From positions 20,593 to 84,592 of the forward strand of contig JACPUC010000018.1 in assembly GCA_016192455.1 (NCBI GenBank): a DNA stretch of 64,000 nucleotides, written 5' to 3'. Under the pieces are notes generated by a model, which saw only the letters and a program-made list of their open reading frames with translations, did not search any database and was not told where the DNA came from. Shown one piece after another: positions 9,319 to 18,360 of the stretch; positions within the stretch are counted from its first letter, which is position 1, and each line of letters opens with the position of its first letter. The translations under genes and the position numbers were made by a program. Source of the stretch: Candidatus Tectimicrobiota bacterium. Its GTDB lineage: Bacteria > JACPUC01.

Positions 9319-10245
9319 ATGGCTGGTCACTGGAAAGAAGTCGTCAGGCTCCGTTTTAAGGGCAGTCGATTTCGGGACCACGCATTAGACATTGGCGCCA
9401 TTACCGAACTGAGCCGCTTTCAGAAGATGATAGCGGAGACTGCGAAGACTCTCTGGCGTGAAAGTCATCCCGAACGAGAACGGCTCCCAAAGCATTTCGA
9501 AGAACGCACGAGCCTTTGCCTACGCAGAATCGCAGAAGGAAGTGCCGTGGCTCCCTTGGAGGTATACATCGGAGGACCTACGCAAGAAGAATTATTTGAA
9601 CAGGATACTGCCGAAACCGAAGTTGAAGAAGCGATCGAGTTAGCCCATAAGGTCTTCCATGCCGCACAAATAGATGAACCACTACCCCCGATATTCCCGA
9701 AGACATTAATTCCAGAATACGAAAACTTTGGGCAGGGACTTGAGGATGATGAGGAAATCGAGATGATGATAGATGAGAAGGAACCAGCCCATGTAACTCC
9801 TACATCACGCTCCCGCTTAGCTGCGTTGGTTGATGTTCCACACGAAAATCAGGTTGATGTAACAGGCGAGGTACTAGAGGCCGATGTCAGACAAGGACGG
9901 TTCCAGGTATGGTTGGATGAGAAGACTGGCATTTCTGCGGTATTCTCTCCGGAGCAGGAAGACCATGTAACAGGTGCACTTCGGGACCACAATACATTGC
10001 GACTTCAAATCATTGGCGAAGGGGAGTTTTCTCCACAAGGCAAACTTTTGCGTATCACAAAAACGGAAAGGTTGTTACTTAAGACTCTGGCAGATGCGGA
10101 AGATGCTTACGATACCACCGTCAAGCCTATAGAAGATGTCCTGACCGAGTTAGCCCGAGAGGTTCCCCAGGAAGATTGGGATAAACTTCCGCCTGACCTT
10201 ACAGACAACCTCGATCACTACCTTTACGGAACACCTAAGCGATGA
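9319..10245 (+). CDS. Uncharacterised protein paired with a PIN toxin-like gene
   Basis: I do not recognise a named family. The ATG at 9319 has a strong GGAGGGGG site 8 bases upstream, so it is preferred over the frame-open ATG at 9289 and gives 308 residues. The N-terminal part (about 1-90) is helical and basic (WKEVVRLRFKGSRFRDHALD, FQKMIAETAKTLWRE). The middle (about 95-160) is very acidic (DDEEIEMMIDEKE). Residues about 170-250 look like a small beta-barrel (VDVTGEVLEADVRQGRFQVWLDE, HNTLRLQIIGEGEF). The tail is helical. The stop overlaps the PIN gene by ATGA, so the two are translationally coupled. Base composition is visibly AT-richer than the flanks, suggesting transfer. An antitoxin-like or guide role for the PIN nuclease is inference. 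Confidence 0.75.
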   Translation: MAGHWKEVVRLRFKGSRFRDHALDIGAITELSRFQKMIAETAKTLWRESHPERERLPKHFEERTSLCLRRIAEGSAVAPLEVYIGGPTQEELFEQDTAETEVEEAIELAHKVFHAAQIDEPLPPIFPKTLIPEYENFGQGLEDDEEIEMMIDEKEPAHVTPTSRSRLAALVDVPHENQVDVTGEVLEADVRQGRFQVWLDEKTGISAVFSPEQEDHVTGALRDHNTLRLQIIGEGEFSPQGKLLRITKTERLLLKTLADAEDAYDTTVKPIEDVLTELAREVPQEDWDKLPPDLTDNLDHYLYGTPKR

Positions 10246-10664
10246 GAACGGTCTTTGTCGACACACTTTACTGGGTTGCTAGAGTTCGACCGTGCGACCC
10301 TTGGGGAGAAGCTGCACGGCTGGCCAAATCGTCACTTGGGGCAGTTCGCCTCTTAACTACAGACGAAGTTCTAACCGAGTTCTTAACCGCTCTCTCGAGG
10401 GGAGGTGAACATCTGCGACGTCAAGCAGTAAGAATGGTACGAAGTATTCTTGACGATCCAAACGTTCAGGTCACTCCTCAGTCTCGAAATTCATTTCTTC
10501 GAGGCATTGAACTGTACGAACAACGTCCCGACAAAGAATACAGCTTAACCGATTGTATTTCAATGAGTACGATGAGGTCTCTATCAGTTGCTGAGGTGTT
10601 GACAAACGATACCCATTTCAACCAAGAAGGATTTCGAGTACTAATAACCAAGCAAGAATCCTAA
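10242..10664 (+). CDS. PIN-domain ribonuclease (VapC-like)
   Basis: This 140-residue single PIN domain has the acidic tetrad in order: D7 (FVDTLYW), E46 (VLTEFL), D104 (SLTDCIS) and D123 (LTNDTHF). PIN proteins are Mg2+-dependent RNases and often toxins of VapBC pairs. Here the upstream partner is 308 residues and unlike the small DNA-binding antitoxin VapB. The coding start lies on the ATGA overlap with that partner. AT-rich composition is shared with it. The gene may be a toxin, an RNA-processing enzyme or a defence effector; sequence alone does not decide. Confidence 0.85.
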   Translation: MRTVFVDTLYWVARVRPCDPWGEAARLAKSSLGAVRLLTTDEVLTEFLTALSRGGEHLRRQAVRMVRSILDDPNVQVTPQSRNSFLRGIELYEQRPDKEYSLTDCISMSTMRSLSVAEVLTNDTHFNQEGFRVLITKQES

Positions 10665-10853
10665 ACTGATAAGTGGGCACATCGAGACACGTTGCCCGGC
10701 GTGAAGCGGCTCTCTCCTTCTTGCAGCGAGGGCCACCCACCGATTTCCCCGCGCCCCACATTTCGTCCCCCTGTGCCCTGCCGCAATCTGCATGGCTTCG
10801 CGGGCGTGGTCAAGCATGTGCCGCAGCCGCACCGCATCATCATGCCGCGACAT
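10641..10853 (-). pseudogene. hepT: Truncated HepT (HEPN) toxin gene
   Basis: The frame starts at ATG 10853, overlapping the end of the MNT gene by 14 bases, the usual arrangement for mntA-hepT. The first 28 residues (starting MSRHDDAVRLRHMLDHARE) match the HepT N-terminal helix. After about 10770 similarity stops and the frame continues with unrelated Arg- and Gly-rich residues to a stop at 10641, inside the end of the PIN gene on the other strand. The HEPN catalytic RxxxxH motif is absent. This is a deletion or replacement remnant, and its break coincides with the edge of the AT-rich PIN island. Confidence 0.65.
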
Positions 10854-11139
10854 ACAGGTCCTCCGCCTCTTCCAAAATCTCATCGCGAAAGTAAGGGCTG
10901 AGGAAGCCAGGCGTGTTGAGGTCTACCTTGCGTCCCAGAATCTCCGAGAGTTCGCGTTCGATGGCAAAGAACCGCAGACCTACCCTCGTCTGCGGCTCGA
11001 ACTCGACGAGCATGTCAACATCGCTGTCGGGCCGGAAGTCCTCACGCAGGACGGAGCCGAACAATGCCAGGCGCCGGACGCGGTGCCGTTGGCAGAAATC
11101 GCGGATGGCTTCCGCCGGGATGTGAATGCGCGCGCTCAC
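10840..11139 (-). CDS. MNT-type nucleotidyltransferase (MntA antitoxin-like)
   Basis: This 99-residue minimal nucleotidyltransferase has LFGSVLREDFRPDSDVDMLVEF at about 27-48. It contains the GS(x)nDxD motif that binds ATP and metal, plus a third Asp in GRKVDLNTP near 73. In MNT-HEPN pairs, MntA AMPylates and neutralises the HepT RNase. It starts with GTG at 11139 after GAGGTGA. The partner gene immediately downstream is broken, so this appears to be an orphan antitoxin. It is divergent from mtaB across 230 bases. Confidence 0.85.
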   Translation of the reverse strand: MSARIHIPAEAIRDFCQRHRVRRLALFGSVLREDFRPDSDVDMLVEFEPQTRVGLRFFAIERELSEILGRKVDLNTPGFLSPYFRDEILEEAEDLYVAA

Positions 11140-11369
11140 GTTCGTTCACCTCGTGGCTAGCATACCATACTGCGCCCTCCTTGGCCGCCGGAGAAAGGAG
11201 CGGCCGGTCGTGCCCGGCCGGATGCCTCGGGCGTGCAGGCCTTCCGCCGCGCATCCTGTTCTGACAGAGCAACCCCTTGCCGCGCTTGATTTTCTAACCT
11301 CTCCCTCCCATAGTGTGAACACGCGACGTCTGCGAAAAGCGGGCGGGCGCGAAGGCAGAAGGACGCGGC

Positions 11370-12674
11370 ATGGCGACGGTGCAGATCACCACCCTCGGCT
11401 GCAAGCTGAACCAGTTCGAGTCCGCCGCCATGGCGACGAGCCTCGAGCAGGCGGGGCATACCCTCGCCGACTCCGCCGAGACGGCCGACGTCTACGTCAT
11501 CAACACCTGCACCGTCACCGAGCGCAGCGACGCGAAGTCGCGCAACATCGTGCGCCGGGCGCTGCGCGCCAACCCCTCCGGCTTCGTGGCGGCGGTGGGG
11601 TGCTACGCGCAGACGAAGCCGCAGGACCTTGCCGAGATTGCCGGCGTTGACCTCGTCCTCGGCAACCAGGAAAAGCTGCGTCTCGCCGCCTATCTGACGC
11701 ATCTGGAGAAGCGCCGCGCGCCGCGGGTGGAGGTCGGCGCGCTGCGGCCGGGGCTGGAGTTCCAGAAGGTGACGGTGCCCGCGCCGGGGGAGCGCACGCG
11801 GGCCTACCTGAAGATTCAGGACGGCTGCAGCGAGGCCTGCGCCTTCTGCGTCACCGTCAAGGCGCGCGGTCCCAGCCGCAGCCTGCCCGGGCCCGAGGTG
11901 CTCCGCCAGGCGGCCATGCTGGCGCGGCAGGGCTATCAGGAGATCATCCTCACCGGCGTGAACCTGGGCGAGTACGGGCGCGACCTCGATCCCCCCACGC
12001 ACCTCGCCGCCATCGTGCAGCGCCTGGCGACGCTCGATGGGATCGAACGCATCCGGCTCAGCTCGCTTGCCCCCTCCGAGTTCACCCCCGAGATCCTCGA
12101 CCTCATCGTCTCCTGCGAGAAGGTCTGCAAGCACCTCCATATCCCCATCCAGAGCGGCGACGACGCCGTGCTCCGCAGCATGCGGCGGAGCTACACCACC
12201 GCCGAGGTGCGCGAGCTCCTCGCCACCTTGACGAGCGCCCTGCCCACCATGAGCATCGGCTCCGATGTCATTGTCGGGTTCCCCGGCGAGAGTGAGCAGC
12301 ACTTCGAGAACAGCTACCGCTTCTTCGCCGAGCTGCCGCTCAACTACCTGCACGTCTTCCCGTACTCGAAGCGCGAGGGAACCGAGGCCTTCATCCTGCC
12401 CGGCCAGGTGTCGGAAGCCGTGAAGAAGCAGCGCAGCCAGCGCCTGCAGGCTCTCGGCAAGACGAAGAGCGCCGCCTTCGCGCGGCGTCTCATGGGCGGG
12501 CGGCTGCGGGTGCTCACGGAGCACCAGCGGGACGCCGAGAGTGGGCTGTTGCGGGGCGTGTCGGAGAACTACATCAAGGTGCTCTTCCCCGGCCCGGATG
12601 CGCTCTTTCGCCAACTCGCCCACGTGCAGCTCGTTGGTTGGCGGAACGGGCACGCCGTCGGCATGCTGGTGTAG
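11370..12674 (+). CDS. mtaB: tRNA t6A37 methylthiotransferase MtaB
   Basis: MtaB is a radical-SAM enzyme that adds a methylthio group to t6A at position 37 of tRNAs. The protein has 434 residues. The N-terminal UPF0004 domain has the three cluster-binding Cys at 11, 47 and 78 (TLGCKLNQFES, NTCTVTERSD, VGCYAQ). The radical-SAM motif is CSEACAFC (153-160). A TRAM-like C-terminal domain ends in VGWRNGHAVGMLV. CKLNQ distinguishes MtaB from MiaB and RimO. The ATG at 11370 begins exactly at the family N-terminus. Confidence 0.93.
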   Translation: MATVQITTLGCKLNQFESAAMATSLEQAGHTLADSAETADVYVINTCTVTERSDAKSRNIVRRALRANPSGFVAAVGCYAQTKPQDLAEIAGVDLVLGNQEKLRLAAYLTHLEKRRAPRVEVGALRPGLEFQKVTVPAPGERTRAYLKIQDGCSEACAFCVTVKARGPSRSLPGPEVLRQAAMLARQGYQEIILTGVNLGEYGRDLDPPTHLAAIVQRLATLDGIERIRLSSLAPSEFTPEILDLIVSCEKVCKHLHIPIQSGDDAVLRSMRRSYTTAEVRELLATLTSALPTMSIGSDVIVGFPGESEQHFENSYRFFAELPLNYLHVFPYSKREGTEAFILPGQVSEAVKKQRSQRLQALGKTKSAAFARRLMGGRLRVLTEHQRDAESGLLRGVSENYIKVLFPGPDALFRQLAHVQLVGWRNGHAVGMLV

Positions 12675-12837
12675 CGCTGCCAGGCAGGCTGCCAGGGCGT
12701 CGCAGGGAGGGCCGGCGGAGCGGAAGGGGGTGCGTGTTGGGCGGCCGGACGGCGGCGGGGAGATTTGTGGTCGGCGCGGCGGCAGCGCCCGCGCGGCCAC
12801 GGCTTCGCTTCTGCCGCAGTGAAGAGGCTGGACAGCC

Positions 12838-13635
12838 ATGACAAAAGTGGACTACCCGATCATCACCCTGACGACGGACTTCGGCCTCGAGGGGCCGTTC
12901 ATCGCCACCATGAAGGGTGTGATCCTGACCATCAACCCACAGGTCACGATCGTCGATGTGACGCACCAGATCCGCACCCACCGCGTGCGCGAAGCCGCCT
13001 TCCTCATCCGCAGCGTGGAACCTTACTTCCCGCGCAACAGCCTACACGTGGTGGTGGTTGATCCCGGCGTGGGAAGCGAGCGCCGGCCGCTCCTCGTGGT
13101 CACCGAACGGAGCATGCTGGTGGGACCGGACAACGGCGTCCTCTCACCGTTCTTCAGGGACGAGGGGTGCCGGGTCTACCACATCACGGCGGAGAAGTTT
13201 TTCCTCAGCCCCGTGAGCGCCACCTTCCATGGCCGGGATATCTTCGCACCGTGCGCCGCCTGGCTCTCGACCGGGATCAAGCCGGTTGCGGTCGGCCCGG
13301 AGGTGCACGACCCGGTGCGTCTCGACCTGCCGATCCCGCATCGCGTCGACGACGGCGCCATCCGCGGCGAAATCCTCTACATTGACCACTTCGGCAACCT
13401 CATCACCAACATCTCCGCTGATCTCCTGCGGGAGAGCAACCTGCCCTCCCCCGTCGTCCGCCTGGCCCAGCACCGGGTGCGCGGCGGCCTGCGCTGCTAC
13501 GAGGAATGCCCCCCCGGCAGCCTCGGCGCGCTCATCAATAGCTGGGGTCTCCTAGAAATCTTCGCGCCGCAGCAGAATGCGGCGAAGCTCCTCAATGTGG
13601 ACGTCGGCGAGCCCGTGCGCGTTGAGGCGGCTTGA
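12838..13635 (+). CDS. SAM hydroxide adenosyltransferase (DUF62 family)
   Basis: This 265-residue protein is of the family that splits S-adenosylmethionine with water to adenosine and methionine, related to SAM fluorinase and chlorinase. It opens with ITLTTDFGLEGPFIATMKG (residues 9-27), whose Asp binds the SAM ribose. It then has VVVVDPGVGSERRPL near 74-88, GPDNGVLSPF near 98-107 and HGRDIFAPCAAWL near 128-140 (RDxF), and IDHFGNLITNI near 181. The Asp-Arg-His triad expected of hydrolases is present, and the halogenase insertion loop is not seen. Physiological role in most bacteria is unclear. Confidence 0.9.
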   Translation: MTKVDYPIITLTTDFGLEGPFIATMKGVILTINPQVTIVDVTHQIRTHRVREAAFLIRSVEPYFPRNSLHVVVVDPGVGSERRPLLVVTERSMLVGPDNGVLSPFFRDEGCRVYHITAEKFFLSPVSATFHGRDIFAPCAAWLSTGIKPVAVGPEVHDPVRLDLPIPHRVDDGAIRGEILYIDHFGNLITNISADLLRESNLPSPVVRLAQHRVRGGLRCYEECPPGSLGALINSWGLLEIFAPQQNAAKLLNVDVGEPVRVEAA

Positions 13636-13807
13636 CGCCGCCATGTCGGAAGGACTCGACCCCCCCCCGGCCTCCACGCCGCCGGCGATCTGCCTCCTCC
13701 TCCCTGCTTCGATGTACGCGGCACGGCCGCCTGCCAGCCCGCCTCTCTCCCGCCGGCGGTCTGTTCCACGTCGTCTGTCGCGGGAATCCATTTCAGACCT
13801 ACCCGCA

Positions 13808-16800
13808 TCAGTTGTTTTGCGGCAGGAGACGGGAGGGGAGCTGAAAGAAGCGCTTGAAGATGTTGAGAACGCCGCGGCCAAGGTGCTCGAACGGCGTCGG
13901 TGTCACCTTCGGGTTTTGCAGGGAACCTTCGACCCTGAAGTAGCTCACCAGCAGGCGCCGGTTGTCGCCGGTGAGGATGTGCCCAAGGATGGGAAGCTTG
14001 CTGATGATCTTGTCGACCGTTTGCAACCACTGCACGCCGACGTCCAGTCGCAGGTCCAACGTGTCGAGGTTCACCGAGCCGACGGCGGTCGCCTTCGCCG
14101 CGGCGCTCTCCAAGGCGACGGTGGTCGTCTCCGCCACACCCTCCCGCAGCGTGAAGGAGCCGCCGAGGCGCTCATACGGGAGGCCACGGGCCGCCAGCGC
14201 GGGAGTCTTGCCTTCAAGGAGCTGCCAGAGGTTCAAGAGACTCAAAATCTTCCCGATCGTGGAGTAGCGCTGGATGTGGCCATTCGTGGCGGTGAGCGTC
14301 AGCTCGCCGTTCAGCGTGCGCGTGGCGCTCCCCTCGATGGTGAAACGTCCGGCCAGCTTCCCCTGGGCGGCCAGCCGTCCTTGCAGGACGTCGCCACGCA
14401 TCCAGACGTCCTCCAGCAGAGCTTCACTGGAGACGTCGCTGAGGTTCAGGTCGACCTCGAACGTCTGCTCGGCACGTTTTTGGAGGTGGAGGATCGAGCT
14501 CCCCGCGAAGGTGCCGCCGTAAAACGCCGCCGTGAGGTTGGCGAGGTGCAGGTCGCCGCCGCGAACCTCGAGGGCGCCGGTGAGGTTCTGGAAGACGTAG
14601 CGCTTGATCTCGCCCTGCTGGACCCGCAGGCTGCCCCGCAGCTTCCAGGCCTCCGGCAGGATCATCCAGTAGCTTCGTTCGAGCCGTCGGGCATGCCTTT
14701 TCACCAGGCTGATCTCCGCGCGCAGGTACTTCGACTTGGCGCGCGGCGGGGGGAGCAGCTCGTCGATGACGGCGCGCACGCGCTGGTAGTTTACCGACGG
14801 CGAGGGGGTGCGGTAACCGGGGAGGGTGCCCGACAGACGCAGCTCGGTGCCTCCCACCAGGACGTGCAGATTCGAGAGCCGCAGCTCGTTGTTAGAGAGC
14901 GTTGCCGCCAGCTCGAAGTCGATGGGGCGGGGCTCCTCGCCGGGGCGTTCTGGCTGCTGGACCAGCCGCCCGCGCGGCACCACCACGGTGCTCTCGAAGC
15001 GCAGGCTGGCATCCTGCGGCGAATGACCCGGCGGGGTGGGGAGGCTTGGAGTGCGAGGCGCTTGGTGCTGTGGCGGCGAGCGCTCGACGAGGACGGAGCC
15101 GCTCACCATCCCGGCCGCGCGATAGGCATGCGAGCCTTGCAGAAACGGCAGCAGCTCGTCAAAGCGCCAGCCATCGGTGTGCAGCCGGAGCCGCAGCGCC
15201 AGGGGATGGAACGTCGAGATGACCCCGCTGCCACTCAGGATGCCCGACATGGTTCGGAACCTGAGCGATTTCAGGACCGCGGACTCACCGGCGGTGATCT
15301 GGCCCTCCAGCTCGAGGCGGTTCGCGACGCCGGCCTCCTTCCTCATCCAGGTGCTGAACGTATAGCCGACGTTCTTGAGATCGACCGCCGACTCCACCCG
15401 CACGGAGGTTCCCTGACCCCGCAGTTGCAACCTGAGGTCGGGACGCCCCGTCATGGTCAGCGGCGGCGCCGTGTCGCCTGGCAGGAGCGCGAGGACGTCC
15501 CCGAGGTGCAGCGGCGCCTGCAGGTACAGCTCCCAGGGTCCGGCGTAGCGTCCCCTGGCGGTGAACGCGGTGCTCCCGAACGCGCCGGTCACCCCCGTTA
15601 GGGTGAGCGCGGCGTTCGAGAACTCAAAGGCGCCGCTCAGCGTGGCGAGAGGCAGCTTGAGCCGTGGATACTTCCCACCCAGGTCGACAAACCGCCCCGT
15701 CCCGTGAACCACCACCACCTCCTTCGGTGCCAACACCTTGCGGACCTGCAACGCCAGGGTGAGCCCTCCCGTCGCCTGGTTGATCGTGGCGGCCTCACGC
15801 CGCACGGCCGCGGGAACGTGGCGGGAGCGACTCAGACGAAGCGCGTCGGGCAGTGTCATGCTGGTGCTGAGCTGGAGATCGAACACGGACGGCCCTTCCA
15901 GCTCCTGCCGCAGGGCCAGGAACCAATCGAGCCCCGGCGCGGCAGGCGCCTGGCTCAAAGGGCTTGGCGAGGTGAGAAACTTTCCATAGCTCCCCTGCAT
16001 CTCGAGTGGGATGCCTCCCAGGTGCGCTCGCAGAGCGGAGGTGGCTACGAAGTCGTTGTGGAAGCGGATCTCTCCTGAAAGATGCTCGATTGGTTGATTC
16101 AGGGTGACCTGGAAGAGTGACGCGTTGGTGAGAGGTCCACGCCCTTCGAACACCCATGGCGTGTCCACCCCCAGCCGTTTCATGGCCTTCAGCTCAAGGA
16201 TGCTGCGACCTTTCAGGTCGCGCAGCGTCTCCACGAAGGCGCGCACCTTGGGACTCTTGTGCTTGCTGCGAAAGAGCTCGCGCAGTTCCTGGAGGTCGAC
16301 GTCGGCGCGCGTGCTCAGCCGCAAGAGGGGTTTGGAGAAGAGCTGCCACACAGTTCCCTGGAGTTGCGTCAAGCGTAGGTCGCCGATCCGCGCCGTCACC
16401 TCCGCGAACCGCAGCGTGTCGCCTTCGATGCGCAGCTCACCGGTGAGGGCGTCGACGGGCACACGCTCCTCGCCGGAGATGAGGGAGACGTTGGTGAGGC
16501 GCGCGCGCGCCTGGAACTGTTCCGGATTGCGGAGTTCCATCTTGCCGAAGAGAGCGGCGGGTTGGCCGCGCAGGTGCAACTCCTCGATGGCGACGGTGCC
16601 GGCCTTGAGGTCGTTGTCGAGGTCGTCAACAAGCTTCGCCGGCATGAGCCGCACGGGCAGGAGCTGCTTCAGTTCGGCAAGGTCCAGCGTCGGGATGCGC
16701 AGCGTGGCGTCCAGCCGGCGTTGGGAGCTGGCGAATTCCTCCAGGCGCGCCTTCGCCTCGATGCGGAGGTGCTGCAGGTCGAGGCGGGCATCGCTCAGGC

Positions 16801-18010
16801 GCAGGGTTGCGCCCTCGCGCTCCAAGCGCAGCGTCAGCGCTGCACGCGGGAAGCTGAGCGGGCCGCGGAACCAGCCGGGGTGCTGGAGGCGCAGCGGGCC
16901 AGCGGTGACCGCGAGCGAGGAGGTGAAGCGATTGAGGGGGCGACCCGCGAATTTCGCCTGCAGGGTTACCGTTCCCGTGGCAAAGGACGACGGCAGCCCT
17001 TGTGGCAGCAGGGGTTCCCAGTAGGGCGCAAAGCGCGACAGGGAGAAGTTCCCGACCTCCAGCTCGGCGGAGAGTTCCGCCCGGGCAAGATCGAAGCGTC
17101 CCCCCAGGGCGGCGTTCAGGTCGGCCAACCAGGCCGCGGCTGGAGAGGCAGGCGGGGCGGCGTCGGGAGCGGCGCCCGCGGCGGCCTCCGGCGGGCTGGC
17201 GGGGAGGGCGCCCGGAGAAGGCGGGGGGGCGCCGGCTGGCGCGGCATTTGCGCGAGTCGGGGAGTCGCCGTCGGGACGGAGAGCCAGGTCGAGCGTGAGG
17301 GGCGAGTGCTGCGCCCCGGCCTCGAGCGTGCCGCGCAGTCTGAGTCGCGGGTGCTTCGTTCCGGACGGCGGCGACTCCCCCGGCGTGACCCCCGAGAGCG
17401 CCAACTCAAGGTCTGCGAGTCGCACGTCGCGGGGTTCGCGGGAATCCCTGCGGTCAGTGAACGTGAGATTCCCCTTGTGGACCCTCAGTTCTCCCAGGTG
17501 CAGGGCGGTGAGCCATCCTCCGAGGTTCTGGAGCACCGCCGCGGGTGCCGCGGGGGGCGGGGCGGTCCCGGTAGTCGAGGTCGGCGATTGGTCCGCCGGC
17601 GCGGCGGGCGCGGGGGAGGTCCGTTGCCCTTCCACGATCCCCGGGGGTCCCAGGCTCCATCGGCCATCTGCGAGACGCGCGAGGTGCATCTCCGGCTTCA
17701 CCAGGCTGACGCGCGTGAAGACGAACTCGCCGTGCAGCAGAGGGCGCGGTTTGATTCCGAGGCGCAGCTCGCTCATCCGCAGAAAAGGAGCCTCCGCCCC
17801 AGGCAGGCTGAGGCGCACATCCCGAAACCGCACCGCCATTCCGGTATCGTAGCTCAGGCTCACATCGCCCAGCTCAACCTTGAGGTTGAAGGACTTCTCA
17901 AGCTGCGCCACCAGGTAGCTCTTGTAGGTATTGAGATCAAGCAGCGTCGGCAGCACCACCCAGGCCGCAATGAGGCCCAGGGCCAGGACGGCGCCGAGAG
18001 CCAGGAGCAC
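13808..18010 (-). CDS. AsmA-family (DUF748/DUF3971-type) envelope protein
   Basis: This 1400-residue protein has one N-terminal membrane anchor (about residues 1-22, VLALGLIAAWVVLP) and a long beta-rich body. Residues 25-130 match the AsmA N-terminal domain (LDLNTYKSYLVAQLEKSFN). The C-terminal region about 1230-1340 has the AsmA signature (GQLAGRFTIEG-type, LLNLWQLLEGK, GSVNLDTLDLRLDVGVQ). A Pro/Ala-rich linker lies around 240-290. AsmA/TamB-like proteins are thought to bridge the inner and outer membrane and move phospholipids. The start is GTG at 18010; no good ribosome site is visible and the frame stays open upstream. It is convergent with the adenosyltransferase gene. Confidence 0.85.
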   Translation of the reverse strand: MLLALGAVLALGLIAAWVVLPTLLDLNTYKSYLVAQLEKSFNLKVELGDVSLSYDTGMAVRFRDVRLSLPGAEAPFLRMSELRLGIKPRPLLHGEFVFTRVSLVKPEMHLARLADGRWSLGPPGIVEGQRTSPAPAAPADQSPTSTTGTAPPPAAPAAVLQNLGGWLTALHLGELRVHKGNLTFTDRRDSREPRDVRLADLELALSGVTPGESPPSGTKHPRLRLRGTLEAGAQHSPLTLDLALRPDGDSPTRANAAPAGAPPPSPGALPASPPEAAAGAAPDAAPPASPAAAWLADLNAALGGRFDLARAELSAELEVGNFSLSRFAPYWEPLLPQGLPSSFATGTVTLQAKFAGRPLNRFTSSLAVTAGPLRLQHPGWFRGPLSFPRAALTLRLEREGATLRLSDARLDLQHLRIEAKARLEEFASSQRRLDATLRIPTLDLAELKQLLPVRLMPAKLVDDLDNDLKAGTVAIEELHLRGQPAALFGKMELRNPEQFQARARLTNVSLISGEERVPVDALTGELRIEGDTLRFAEVTARIGDLRLTQLQGTVWQLFSKPLLRLSTRADVDLQELRELFRSKHKSPKVRAFVETLRDLKGRSILELKAMKRLGVDTPWVFEGRGPLTNASLFQVTLNQPIEHLSGEIRFHNDFVATSALRAHLGGIPLEMQGSYGKFLTSPSPLSQAPAAPGLDWFLALRQELEGPSVFDLQLSTSMTLPDALRLSRSRHVPAAVRREAATINQATGGLTLALQVRKVLAPKEVVVVHGTGRFVDLGGKYPRLKLPLATLSGAFEFSNAALTLTGVTGAFGSTAFTARGRYAGPWELYLQAPLHLGDVLALLPGDTAPPLTMTGRPDLRLQLRGQGTSVRVESAVDLKNVGYTFSTWMRKEAGVANRLELEGQITAGESAVLKSLRFRTMSGILSGSGVISTFHPLALRLRLHTDGWRFDELLPFLQGSHAYRAAGMVSGSVLVERSPPQHQAPRTPSLPTPPGHSPQDASLRFESTVVVPRGRLVQQPERPGEEPRPIDFELAATLSNNELRLSNLHVLVGGTELRLSGTLPGYRTPSPSVNYQRVRAVIDELLPPPRAKSKYLRAEISLVKRHARRLERSYWMILPEAWKLRGSLRVQQGEIKRYVFQNLTGALEVRGGDLHLANLTAAFYGGTFAGSSILHLQKRAEQTFEVDLNLSDVSSEALLEDVWMRGDVLQGRLAAQGKLAGRFTIEGSATRTLNGELTLTATNGHIQRYSTIGKILSLLNLWQLLEGKTPALAARGLPYERLGGSFTLREGVAETTTVALESAAAKATAVGSVNLDTLDLRLDVGVQWLQTVDKIISKLPILGHILTGDNRRLLVSYFRVEGSLQNPKVTPTPFEHLGRGVLNIFKRFFQLPSRLLPQNN

Positions 18011-18360
18011 GCGGGTGCGCGGAAAAGTCGGGGCTATGTCATGATCCTCCGGAAGAGTCCTGCTTGCCGCGGGCTGAGCAGCGGCGATGGAGTGAACAAG
18101 GCCGGCGGGCGAGGGAGAGCCGTGCGGGGCGGTGTCCGAGCCGGCCTCTGCGCGGCGGCCGCGATGAAGCCGGTGCGGCGCCGCGTCTCCTTCGGTGCCG
18201 CGGGGTGGTCAGGTTGGCGCCTACGCTCCTCGCCGGGCCCGGAGGGAGGAGGAATGACGCGCGGGACCAGCTCTCCGTGGCGCGCGGTTGACAGGCCGCG
18301 AGATGGCGCGACCCCGGCGCGGCGGCGTACCGCGTTCCCTCCCGCGCGCGAGGTGTGGGG
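18011..18360. other. Divergent intergenic region, no gene seen
   Basis: This is 350 GC-rich bases between the AsmA-like gene and the glycosyltransferase. TTGACA occurs at 18288-18293, but no -10 box lies at a fitting distance. I see no RNA gene or repeat. Confidence 0.4.

Noticed and set aside
18288-18310. TTGACA as a promoter for the glycosyltransferase
   Set aside because: No acceptable -10 hexamer lies 16-19 bases downstream.
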